Positions 8,227 to 15,977 of a stretch of 42,270 bases of DNA are shown piece after piece. This DNA comes from an uncultured Bacteroides sp. GTDB taxonomy: Bacteria > Bacteroidota > Bacteroidia > Bacteroidales > Bacteroidaceae. How positions within the stretch are numbered: position 1 is the stretch's first letter; each line of letters starts with the position of its first letter. The position numbers and the translations under genes were made by a program. Below the pieces are notes generated by a model. It did not search any database. It was given only the letters and a program-made list of their open reading frames with translations, and was not told the DNA's origin. The stretch lies in contig CAMTPA010000022.1 of NCBI GenBank assembly GCA_947074275.1, positions 1 to 42,270 on the forward strand. The letters are read 5' to 3'.

Positions 8227-9447
8227 TTATTCATATCTGATGGCTTCTATCGGATCTAAATCGGCTGCTTTCTTGGCAGGATACCAACCAAAGAACACAC
8301 CTGTGACGGTGCAGACTGCGAATGATAAGAAGACGCTCCACGGCTGAATGAGAATGGGCCAGTGTGCCACGGCTTTCACTACCCAACTGGCACCGCAACC
8401 GATGATGACCCCAATGATGCCCCCCGTGATGCTTATCAGAATGGCTTCTATCAAAAATTGGCTCAAGATGTCTATTCCGCGTGCGCCTACCGACATTCGT
8501 AATCCGATTTCACGCGTACGCTCTGTCACCGATACATACATAATATTCATAATGCCAATGCCGCCCACTACCAGCGAAATGCCTGCGATGCAAGCCAATA
8601 GGGTAGTCATTAGGTCGGTAGTGGAGTTGAGCATCGTGCTAAGTTCTTGTTGGCTGCGGATGCTGAAATCGTCGGCATCGTTCTCTTTTAGCTTGTGTTC
8701 TCTGCGGAGTATTTCGGTGATTTCGTCGATGGCATAATCGGTCATATCCTCGGATAGTGCAGAGGCATAGATGCCTTGTAGCGAGGTGGCCGCCAACAAA
8801 CGTTTCATTACGGTGGTGTAGGGGGCAAGCACAATGTCGTCTTGGTCCATCCCCATCGAGTTGTAGCCTTTCGACTTTAATACACCTACTATGCGAAAAG
8901 GAATTTTATTGAAACGAATCACACGGCCCACAGGGTCGCTACCATCGGGAAAAAGGTTGTCGGCAATGGTTTTTCCGATAACACAAACTTTGGCCGAACT
9001 TTGAATGTCGGCCTCTGTAAACATACTTCCGTTGTCTACCGTCAGTTGGCGAATATCAAGATAATCGAGACCTACACCGCTAACCGATGATGGGTAGTTG
9101 TTGTTGCCAATGACCAGTTGCCCCGATGATGATACGTTGGGGCTGATGCCCGCTAAATAATTGGTTTCATCGCGAAGCTTTTCGTAATTCTCTAATTTCA
9201 AAGTCTGCATCTCCGATGCGTCTCTGCGGACACCACCACGTGTGTCGCCACCCGGATGAATCATAATCATATTCGATCCCATTTCGGCAATTTGACTTTG
9301 AATGCTTTGTTTCGAGCCTTGTCCGATGGCAAGCATTGTGATGACCGAAGCCACCCCGATGATGATGCCCAACATCGTGAGAAATGCACGTAGCTTGTTG
9401 TTGGCAAGTGCTCGAAGTGCTATTTTGAATAAATTGGTTCCGTTCAT
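8227..9447 (-). CDS. MacB-like ABC transporter permease (FtsX/MacB_PCD)
   Basis: A 406-residue inner-membrane permease of the MacB/FtsX type, lacking a fused ATPase, which is encoded separately upstream. The N-terminal helix (about 18-42, LRAFLTMLGIIIGVASVITM) precedes a large periplasmic MacB_PCD domain, and three further helices lie near 285-310, 333-358 and 370-390. Signature stretches GIMNIMYVSVTERTREIG and GWYPAKKAADLDPIEAIRYE are typical. It acts with the adaptor and TolC-like channel to push a substrate from the periplasm out of the cell. The gap to the ATPase gene upstream is unusually long for this operon (121 bp) and holds a repeat array. Substrate unknown: macrolide, peptide or lipid are all possible. 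Confidence 0.92.
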   Translation of the reverse strand: MNGTNLFKIALRALANNKLRAFLTMLGIIIGVASVITMLAIGQGSKQSIQSQIAEMGSNMIMIHPGGDTRGGVRRDASEMQTLKLENYEKLRDETNYLAGISPNVSSSGQLVIGNNNYPSSVSGVGLDYLDIRQLTVDNGSMFTEADIQSSAKVCVIGKTIADNLFPDGSDPVGRVIRFNKIPFRIVGVLKSKGYNSMGMDQDDIVLAPYTTVMKRLLAATSLQGIYASALSEDMTDYAIDEITEILRREHKLKENDADDFSIRSQQELSTMLNSTTDLMTTLLACIAGISLVVGGIGIMNIMYVSVTERTREIGLRMSVGARGIDILSQFLIEAILISITGGIIGVIIGCGASWVVKAVAHWPILIQPWSVFLSFAVCTVTGVFFGWYPAKKAADLDPIEAIRYE

Positions 9448-9471
9448 ACTTTATTTATTAATAGATTCCAA

Positions 9472-9556
9472 ATCAACTATTCATAGTTTGCGCGTCAACT
9501 GTTCGTGGTTTTGAGGTCAATTGTTAACATTTGTCGGCGCACTCTCTCAATGGTTG
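9472..9556 (-). repeat. Degenerate 22-bp tandem repeats, array A (inside the efflux operon)
   Basis: Read on the minus strand, two adjacent 22-bp units stand out: 9504-9525 (begins AACAATTGACC) and 9482-9503 (begins AACAGTTGACGCGC and ends CTATG), then AATAGTTGA starting at 9481. A further, irregularly spaced copy beginning AACCATTGAG lies near 9555. The same unit recurs at about 24.1, 40.8 and 42.1 kb. There are no spacers as in CRISPR and no coding frame. Confidence 0.7.
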
Positions 9557-9568
9557 TTTTCTCTAATG

Positions 9569-10312
9569 TCAATCGTCGTTTTTGGGCAATAGCTTGTAAG
9601 CTTCCTCGGCCGACTGGATACTTTGGTTTACAGTATCTTCTATCACCTGCCCGTCGCGTAGCCAGATGTTGCGACCGCTGTATTGAGCTATTTCGGGGTT
9701 GTGGGTCACAAAGATGATAGTTCGTCCCTCGGCGTGCAGTTTCTGAAAAAGCATCAGAATTTCAAATGAAGTTCGCGTGTCTAAGTTACCAGTTGCCTCG
9801 TCTGCCAAAATCACAGCTGGATTGTTTACCAAAGCACGTGCTATGGCCACACGTTGCATTTGTCCACCCGACATTTGGTTCGATTTATGCTCCAATCTAT
9901 CGGCAAGCCCTACGGCTGTTAGCGCATCAATGGCACGTGCTCTGCGTTCGGCGGCACTCACCGATGCGTTGTACATCAAAGGTAGCTCTACGTTTTCTAC
10001 CGCTGTGGTTTTGGGCAGTAGGTTGTAGCTTTGAAACACGAAACCGATTTTACGATTGCGCAACACGGCTCTTTGCGCTTTGCTCATACTGCGCACTGAG
10101 GTTCCGTCCAGCAAGTACTCTCCACTTGTAGGAGTATCTAAACAACCCAATGTGTTGAGCAGAGTCGATTTGCCCGATCCCGATGTTCCCATAATGGTGA
10201 CAAATTCTCCTTCGCAGATATCGAAAGATACACCTCGCAAGGCGTGTACCACTTCGTCGCCCACCAGAAAATCGCGTCGGATATTTTGCAGTTCAATGAC
10301 TTTCTTTTCCAT
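9569..10312 (-). CDS. MacB-type ABC transporter ATP-binding protein
   Basis: A 247-residue cytoplasmic ATPase of the LolD/MacB class that energises the neighbouring permease. Walker [10 protein letters not shown] is at 42-50, the Q-loop in [10 protein letters not shown] (91-100), the ABC signature MSGGQ at 147-151 followed by [10 protein letters not shown], and Walker B VILADE at 167-172 with the D-loop GNLD. The switch His is in [10 protein letters not shown]. All nucleotide-binding motifs are intact. It begins 5 bp after the adaptor gene, so the two are tightly coupled. In many Gram-negative bacteria the ATPase is fused to MacB; here the two functions are split, as is common in Bacteroidota and Gram-positive FtsX-type exporters. 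Confidence 0.93.
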   Translation of the reverse strand: MEKKVIELQNIRRDFLVGDEVVHALRGVSFDICEGEFVTIMGTSGSGKSTLLNTLGCLDTPTSGEYLLDGTSVRSMSKAQRAVLRNRKIGFVFQSYNLLPKTTAVENVELPLMYNASVSAAERRARAIDALTAVGLADRLEHKSNQMSGGQMQRVAIARALVNNPAVILADEATGNLDTRTSFEILMLFQKLHAEGRTIIFVTHNPEIAQYSGRNIWLRDGQVIEDTVNQSIQSAEEAYKLLPKNDD

Positions 10313-10317
10313 AAGGT

Positions 10318-11535
10318 TTATTTTTTCTTATTGCTGCTTCCCGGAGGGCCAGGCATAAAGGGGCTTTTTTCTGTATTCTGATTGTCGCCTCCACCTTGCG
10401 ATGCACCACCTTGTACACTCATATTTGCTTCGAGCACCACGGGAGTGCCTTCGGCTATACCACCCACAATTTCGGTTTGTATGCCGTTGCTGATGCCTAT
10501 CTCAACAGGGTGTGCTGTAAATGTGTTGCCCTGCTTTGTCCAAAGTTTGTGCTCACTTGGTACATTCACTATTACATCTTCGGGCGAAGTGATAGGTGGC
10601 TCGGGATTGAAACGCAAAGCTTTTGCGGGCACACTCAGCACCGCTTGTTTGTCGAGCGTGAAAATGGTGACATTGGCTGTCAAACGAGGCTTTAGTTTCA
10701 GGTCGGGGTTTTGTGCCGAAATCACAACTTCGTAGGTTACCACACTTTCGCTGGATGAACCAGACGAGCTGCTACCCGTGCTTCCCAATCGGATTTGAGT
10801 GACTTCGCCATCGAATGTATCGTTGGGGTAAGCATCTACGGTGAAGCTTACACGTTGTCCTTCTCTAACATCACCTATATCAGCCTCGTCTACATCTGCC
10901 ACTACTTGCATTTGGGTCAAGTCGGCTGCTATGGTGAAAAGGGTTGGAGTTTCGAAGCCTGCCGCCACGGTTTGTCCCTCTTCTACGGCACGGTCTATCA
11001 CCACGCCATCAATGGGCGAAGTAATGGTGGCGTACGACAGGTTGCGTTGTGCTTTGGATAGGGCGGCCTTGCTACTATCAAATTGGCTTTTGGCTTTTTC
11101 GTAATTGTAGAGTGCCAGTTCATAGTCGGTTTCACTAATTAGTTGCTTTTCGTGCAGCGTTTTACTACGCTCATAGTTTCGCTTTTGGTAGTCATACTCA
11201 GCTTTATTGCCATCATAACTTGCCTTTGCCGAGGCCAATTCGCTTTGCAACGTAATTTTGTCCATTTCGGCTATGAGTTGTCCTTTGGTCACTACCGAGT
11301 TGTAGTCGGCATAGAGCTTATCTATGATTCCCGAAACCTGCGTACCTACTTCTACTTCGGTCACAGGCTCTATGGTTCCGGTGGCTGTCACCGAATTGGA
11401 TATATCGCTTTTGGCAACGGGAGTTGTCACAAACGATATTTGTGTCTTTGCGCCCTTTCCAGCAAAGATGCCAATGAGCACAGCGGCAACAACGGCAATG
11501 AGAAGGACGGTGATGATAATTTTTCTCTTATTCAT
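10318..11535 (-). CDS. MacA/HlyD-like periplasmic adaptor subunit
   Basis: A 405-residue membrane-fusion protein that bridges the inner-membrane ABC transporter and the TolC-like channel. Residues 7-25 are a single N-terminal anchor helix. The barrel-sandwich lipoyl halves are visible as GTIEPVTEVEVGTQVSGIIDKL and ATITSPIDGVVIDRAVEEGQTV, split by an alpha-helical hairpin (about 95-165, rich in Lys, Glu and Tyr). A beta-barrel follows, with a Ser/Gly-rich insertion (GSTGSSSSGSSSESV near 260). The tail is low-complexity (QGGGDNQNTEKSPFMPGPPG). It starts 22 bp after the TolC gene stop and is followed after 5 bp by the ATPase gene. Confidence 0.92.
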   Translation of the reverse strand: MNKRKIIITVLLIAVVAAVLIGIFAGKGAKTQISFVTTPVAKSDISNSVTATGTIEPVTEVEVGTQVSGIIDKLYADYNSVVTKGQLIAEMDKITLQSELASAKASYDGNKAEYDYQKRNYERSKTLHEKQLISETDYELALYNYEKAKSQFDSSKAALSKAQRNLSYATITSPIDGVVIDRAVEEGQTVAAGFETPTLFTIAADLTQMQVVADVDEADIGDVREGQRVSFTVDAYPNDTFDGEVTQIRLGSTGSSSSGSSSESVVTYEVVISAQNPDLKLKPRLTANVTIFTLDKQAVLSVPAKALRFNPEPPITSPEDVIVNVPSEHKLWTKQGNTFTAHPVEIGISNGIQTEIVGGIAEGTPVVLEANMSVQGGASQGGGDNQNTEKSPFMPGPPGSSNKKK

Positions 11536-11557
11536 ATCTTGATTTCAGTATTATATT

Positions 11558-12967
11558 CTACAATTTAATCTCTTCACCTTGGTAAAAGTGCAATAATTGT
11601 GTATTGAGCAAAGCCATATACTTGGCTTGTAGCGTTTCTTGCCGTGCGCTTGATAGATTGTTCTTTTCGGTCAGCAAGTCTACAATGTTTTTCATACCCA
11701 AGTCGAACTGTTCCGACACGAGGTCAAAACTGGTTTGAGCACTGCTTTGTTTCTTTTCGGCTGCCGTAAAACGTTGTTGGGCACTATACGCATCCAACCA
11801 AAAACCTTCGATTGCTTTATAGAGATTTTTCTCTTGATCTTGGAGGTTGAGCAAACTTGTTTCGTGCTGTAATCTTGCTTTTTGCACCGCACTTTTGGTT
11901 TGCCGATTGTTGAATATAGGCACGCTCACAGTAAGTCCTGCCGAGTTGTTCCAGCCATTTTTTACCTGTTGTGCAAAGGTGAAGTCTGAACCACTGGTGT
12001 TGTTGGTGCCTATCCCAGCTGTGAGGCTGACGCTTGGCATATAGCCTGAGCGTGCAATGTCTATGCCCAGTGCCGACGATTGAATGTTGAGCTTGCTCGA
12101 CTCTATTTCGGGACGTAAGGCAAGTGCTGTTTGGTAAACATCCGATTTATCGGGTAGAGGCAACAGCACATCGTTGTTTGCTACCTCTGCCAAATAAATC
12201 TCCATTTCCTCGTTTCCCTCAATTTCGAGGAGCTGTTTCAGTTGTAGTTTGTAGTTTTGAAGCGTAGTTTGTGCTATGACTATTTGATAACTGTCCGAGC
12301 TGACTTGTGCCTCCAGCTGAGCTACGTCAACTCTCGATAGGCTTCCTGCCGCCATAAGTTCTTTGCCTCGCTCGTATTGAGCTTCACTCACGGCAAGAGT
12401 TCCTTCATTTATCCGAACCGATTCGGTTGCATACATAATTTGCACATAAACTTGCAACAAAGTCTCCTCGATGCTGTTTGCAGTCGACTCCACATCCAAT
12501 TGCGCAGCTTGCGTGTTTAGTTTTTCCTGCTCGATGGTTTTTAAGCGTTTGCTTCCGTTGTACACAGTCCATTGGGCATTTAGTCCATAATTGCCATTGT
12601 AGCTTGTTTTACTATTGCTCTTCAATATCTCGCCTCCACTCACGTAGTCGCTCGACTCCTGATAAGGGCGGTTCACTACATTTTGGCTGGTAGAGAATGA
12701 AAGACTTGGAAACAAGGCGGCCTTGGCTGTCAGTTGGTCGATAGCGGTGCTTTGTGCGCTCACACGATCTTTTCGCAGCGTGATGTTGTGTTGCAACGCA
12801 TAGTTGATGCAATCTTGCAAGGTCCATACTTTAGGATAAACTTGTGCCGTAGCCTCTGTGGAATATACTTCAACGCTTGTAGCCGTTTGAGCGAGTGCCG
12901 AAGTATATCCCCATCCGAGACTTGTGATGCAACAAACCCCTATTGTCAATCTTTTTACCTGAATCAT
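11558..12967 (-). CDS. TolC-family outer-membrane efflux protein
   Basis: A 469-residue outer-membrane channel, first gene of the efflux operon. A signal peptide (1 to about 26, ending ALAQ) is followed by WTLQDCINYALQHNITLRKDR, the usual opening of OEP-family domains. Two OEP repeats run about 50-245 and 265-465 with long helices (IDQLTAKAALFPSLSFSTSQNV in repeat 1 and ALGIDIARSGYMPSVSLTAGIG in repeat 2), each with the PS-SL strand typical of the family. Length is normal. The start is the ATG at 12965-12967. A candidate promoter lies 40-72 bp upstream. It should assemble with the adaptor and permease into one trans-envelope pump. Confidence 0.92.
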   Translation of the reverse strand: MIQVKRLTIGVCCITSLGWGYTSALAQTATSVEVYSTEATAQVYPKVWTLQDCINYALQHNITLRKDRVSAQSTAIDQLTAKAALFPSLSFSTSQNVVNRPYQESSDYVSGGEILKSNSKTSYNGNYGLNAQWTVYNGSKRLKTIEQEKLNTQAAQLDVESTANSIEETLLQVYVQIMYATESVRINEGTLAVSEAQYERGKELMAAGSLSRVDVAQLEAQVSSDSYQIVIAQTTLQNYKLQLKQLLEIEGNEEMEIYLAEVANNDVLLPLPDKSDVYQTALALRPEIESSKLNIQSSALGIDIARSGYMPSVSLTAGIGTNNTSGSDFTFAQQVKNGWNNSAGLTVSVPIFNNRQTKSAVQKARLQHETSLLNLQDQEKNLYKAIEGFWLDAYSAQQRFTAAEKKQSSAQTSFDLVSEQFDLGMKNIVDLLTEKNNLSSARQETLQAKYMALLNTQLLHFYQGEEIKL

Positions 12968-13007
12968 ACTAATTCTATTTTTACTCTCTGATTATGAAAT
13001 CTGTTCA

Positions 13008-13039
13008 CGAAATTACATACCTATATATATAGTTGCAAA
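13008..13039 (-). promoter_or_regulatory. Candidate promoter of the efflux operon
   Basis: On the minus strand TTTG (13036-13039) is followed after 20 bp by TAATTTCG (13008-13015), one base off the Bacteroidota -7 consensus TAnnTTTG. It lies 40 bp before the TolC-family start and is the only good match in this divergent gap. Confidence 0.5.
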
Positions 13040-13186
13040 AAAGATAGACATACACCCGTGTTTTGCCTCCGAATGGTTGAAATGTGCCGATAAGAAAGAT
13101 TATAGCTTCAAATTTGGTTGATTTACCAATTATTTAGAACTTTGTGCCCGATAACAATGTTTTTTTATTAAGGTAAAAAGGTGAAA

Positions 13187-13834
13187 ATGGATAGTACAAA
13201 ACCCATAGCCGCACTTTTCGATTTGGATGGTGTGGTGCTGGACACAGAGTCGCAATACACTTTGTTCTGGGACGAACAAGGAAGAAAATATTTGGGTATC
13301 GAGAACTTTTGTGCCTCTATCAAAGGACAAACGCTGGCTCAGATTTTAGGCAATAGCTTCACGGGTGACAATCAAAAACATCACGCACAAATCGTAGCCG
13401 ATCTCAATCGCTTTGAAAGTGAAATGGAATACCAATACATTGCCGATGCGCAACGATTTATACACGAATTGCGTGAGAACGGAGCAAAGATAGCTGTGGT
13501 GACCAGTTCGAATGAAGAGAAGATGGCACAAGTGTACAAGGCGCATCCTCATTTTAAATCTCAATTTGATGCAATATTAACCGGTGATATGTTTAAACGC
13601 TCCAAACCACATCCAGATTGTTTTCTGTTGGGGATGGAACTTTTTGGCACTACACCCGAAAATAGCTTTGTATTTGAAGATTCTTTTCACGGTTTGGCGG
13701 CAGGAAAAGCATCAGGGGCAACCGTGATAGGACTTGCCACCACCAATTCTCGCGAAGCGATTGCCGATAAAGCTCACTATGTGATGGATGACTTTCGTGA
13801 AATGAGCTACGAAAAGCTGTTGCAACTGAGCTAA
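13187..13834 (+). CDS. HAD-family phosphatase (beta-phosphoglucomutase-like)
   Basis: A 215-residue cytoplasmic HAD-superfamily hydrolase, subfamily I. Motif I FDLDGVVLDTES supplies nucleophile D12 and acid/base D14, motif II is VVTSSN, motif III lies in KRSKPHPDCF (Lys), and motif IV is FVFEDSFHGLAAGKASG. A helical cap sits between motifs I and II (about 25-90). These fit a sugar-phosphate phosphatase or mutase, but the substrate cannot be read from sequence. The ATG at 13187 was chosen; an in-frame GTG two codons earlier is possible. It is transcribed divergently from the efflux operon and ends 85 bp before panB, which has its own promoter. Confidence 0.85.
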   Translation: MDSTKPIAALFDLDGVVLDTESQYTLFWDEQGRKYLGIENFCASIKGQTLAQILGNSFTGDNQKHHAQIVADLNRFESEMEYQYIADAQRFIHELRENGAKIAVVTSSNEEKMAQVYKAHPHFKSQFDAILTGDMFKRSKPHPDCFLLGMELFGTTPENSFVFEDSFHGLAAGKASGATVIGLATTNSREAIADKAHYVMDDFREMSYEKLLQLS

Positions 13835-13855
13835 ATACAGTTTCAAGTTGTTTTA

Positions 13856-13888
13856 TTTGTGTCTAACAGATTAAATGTTATACCTTTG
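13856..13888 (+). promoter_or_regulatory. Promoter of panB
   Basis: TTTG at 13856-13859, a 21-bp spacer and TACCTTTG at 13881-13888 match the Bacteroidota sigma-A consensus. The -7 element ends 31 bp before the panB ATG. Confidence 0.7.
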
Positions 13889-13919
13889 CCCCAATTTTTT
13901 AAACTAAACAATTCAGAAT

Positions 13920-14741
13920 ATGGCTGGTTATATATCAGATGATACAAGAAAAGTGACTACACATCGCTTGATTGAAATGAAACAAAGAGGCGAAAAGATT
14001 TCGATGCTTACTGCCTACGACTATACAATGGCTCAAATTGTAGACGGAGCTGGAATGGATGTGATTTTGGTAGGAGATTCTGCCTCAAACGTAATGGCAG
14101 GAAACGTAACCACTCTTCCTATCACTCTCGACCAAATGATTTATCACGGTAAATCGGTGGTGCGTGGTGTGAAACGTGCAATGGTGGTGGTAGATATGCC
14201 ATTCGGCTCATATCAGGGCAACGAGATGGAAGGACTTGCTTCTGCTATCCGCATTATGAAAGAGAGTCACGCCGATGCGTTGAAACTCGAAGGCGGTGAA
14301 GAGATTATCGATAGTGTAAAACGTATCATCAGTGCAGGGATTCCCGTGATGGGACACTTGGGGTTGATGCCTCAATCAATCAATAAATATGGTACTTATA
14401 CCGTTAGAGCTAAGGACGATGCCGAAGCTGATAAGCTGGTTCGCGACGCTCATTTGCTTGAAGAGGCCGGTTGTTTCGCTGTTGTTCTCGAAAAAATACC
14501 AGCTACCTTGGCTGCACGTGTGGCAAGTGAACTGACTATTCCTGTGATTGGTATTGGTGCTGGTGGCAATGTAGATGGACAGGTATTGGTAGTGCAAGAT
14601 ATGCTTGGAATGAATCACGGCTTCCGTCCACGCTTTTTACGTCGATATGCCGATTTGCACGCAACAATGACCGATGCTATCAGCCGCTATATCTCCGATG
14701 TGAAGAATAGCTACTTCCCCAATGAGAAGGAACAGTATTGA
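13920..14741 (+). CDS. panB: Ketopantoate hydroxymethyltransferase
   Basis: A 273-residue cytoplasmic enzyme that adds a hydroxymethyl group from methylene-tetrahydrofolate to alpha-ketoisovalerate, the first step of pantothenate (vitamin B5, CoA) synthesis. Family marks are all present: [29 protein letters not shown] (metal-binding Asp), [10 protein letters not shown] (second metal Asp), KLEGGEE (metal Glu), [13 protein letters not shown] and [22 protein letters not shown] with the catalytic Glu in VVLEKIP before it. The length is normal. Other pan genes are not adjacent, as is common in Bacteroidales. An MFS permease gene follows after 14 bp and is probably co-transcribed. Confidence 0.96.
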   Translation: MAGYISDDTRKVTTHRLIEMKQRGEKISMLTAYDYTMAQIVDGAGMDVILVGDSASNVMAGNVTTLPITLDQMIYHGKSVVRGVKRAMVVVDMPFGSYQGNEMEGLASAIRIMKESHADALKLEGGEEIIDSVKRIISAGIPVMGHLGLMPQSINKYGTYTVRAKDDAEADKLVRDAHLLEEAGCFAVVLEKIPATLAARVASELTIPVIGIGAGGNVDGQVLVVQDMLGMNHGFRPRFLRRYADLHATMTDAISRYISDVKNSYFPNEKEQY

Positions 14742-14755
14742 TCTAACTTTTTTAT

Positions 14756-15910
14756 ATGACGAACCGTTTATGTACGATTCAATTTATGCGGGTATGTATT
14801 GCTAATTTGTTACTGTTTGTCTCGCTATATATGTTGCTGCCAGTGCTTCCGTTGGAAATGGCAGGACAGATAGGTATGTCTTTGGCCGATACGGGAAAGA
14901 TGTTTTTGATGCAAACTGCTGGAATGTTACTAATAGGGCCACTTCACGCCTATTTGGTAGATGCCTACAAGCGCAAGCGTGTGTGTATCTTCTCTTTCTT
15001 GGGGATGATAGGTGTTACGGCTCTTTATTATTTTGTCGATACGTTTCCTCAATTATTGGCACTGTGTGCATTGCAAGGTATATTTGCAGGATTGGGAACA
15101 ATGGCTGGAGTGACGCTTGCTATTGATATAACCAACACCAGTTTGCGTAGTTACGGCAATGTTACATTTTCGTGGATGGTTCGGTTGGGTATGCTCATCG
15201 GAATAGCGTTGGGGGTATGGTTGTATAAATGGTATAGCTTTCAATTACTATTGCTTGTGGCTATTGCAATCGGTGTAATAGGGGTATTTGCTTTATTGCG
15301 TATCTATGTTCCTTTTCGTGCGCCTATTATGACTTGTTATTGTTCCACCGACCGTTTTCTGTTGTTGCGTGGTTGGGTTCCTGCTCTTAATCTGATGCTT
15401 ATCGCATTTGTTCCGGGCTTGCTTATACCCATTTTTCATCACTCATCGTGCAAAGTAGATTTGTTTGGATACGATTTGCCTTTTTTTGCTTTTGTGGTGA
15501 TAGGCTTTCCTTTGGCTTTGCTTCTTTATCGATTGGTATTCAAAGAAGATAAGTTTCAGATAGCGATTATCACAGGATTGGTTTTGATGTTCCTTTCCAT
15601 TGTTTTGCTAAAAATAACCCCATCATTTTTACCTCCTTTATTATTAGGATTAGGATTGGGATTGGTAGCTCCCGAATTTCTAATGATATTCGTAAAATTG
15701 AGCGAGCACTGCCAGCGAGCTACTGCAAATATGACTCATTTTTTGTCGTGGCAGATAGGGTTGACCAGTGGGATAGCAATGGCTTGCCATCTGGAAGCTA
15801 CATCCGAAATCGGCCAACTTTGTATGTGGGCACGGATAGTCACTTTGGTATCTTTGCTTTTCTTTTTGCTGATTACGCATCCTTATTTTAAACATCAAAA
15901 AGTGCGCTAA
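14756..15910 (+). CDS. MFS permease
   Basis: A 384-residue integral membrane protein with about 12 predicted helices and no signal peptide. The Major Facilitator pattern is visible: first helix IANLLLFVSLYMLLPVLPLEMAG, loop 2-3 LVDAYKRKRVCIF (a weak form of the GxxxDRxGRR motif), and a paired second half beginning near residue 200 (LNLMLIAFVPGLLIPIF). It belongs to the arabinose-efflux-like group common in Bacteroidota. The substrate is unknown. Its position 14 bp after panB suggests co-transcription, but a role in pantothenate or ketoacid transport would be a guess. It ends at an 18-bp perfect-stem terminator shared with the converging GH95 gene. Confidence 0.85.
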   Translation: MTNRLCTIQFMRVCIANLLLFVSLYMLLPVLPLEMAGQIGMSLADTGKMFLMQTAGMLLIGPLHAYLVDAYKRKRVCIFSFLGMIGVTALYYFVDTFPQLLALCALQGIFAGLGTMAGVTLAIDITNTSLRSYGNVTFSWMVRLGMLIGIALGVWLYKWYSFQLLLLVAIAIGVIGVFALLRIYVPFRAPIMTCYCSTDRFLLLRGWVPALNLMLIAFVPGLLIPIFHHSSCKVDLFGYDLPFFAFVVIGFPLALLLYRLVFKEDKFQIAIITGLVLMFLSIVLLKITPSFLPPLLLGLGLGLVAPEFLMIFVKLSEHCQRATANMTHFLSWQIGLTSGIAMACHLEATSEIGQLCMWARIVTLVSLLFFLLITHPYFKHQKVR

Positions 15911-15922
15911 AATAATCTTGAG

Positions 15923-15973
15923 TACAAAAATGGCTGTCTGTTTTCATTTTATGTTCAGACAGCCATTTTTGTA
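15923..15973. terminator. Bidirectional intrinsic terminator
   Basis: A perfect 18-bp stem (15923-15940 with 15956-15973) has a 15-nt loop; the arms run from TACAAAAATGG to the complementary CCATTTTTGTA. A and T runs on either side of the GC core allow termination in both directions, serving the converging MFS and GH95 genes, whose stops are 13 and 5 bp away. Confidence 0.92.
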
Positions 15974-15977
15974 TAAA

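Noticed and set aside
9472..9556. Repeat arrays as a CRISPR
   Set aside because: Units abut in 22-bp register without unique spacers, and no cas gene is present.
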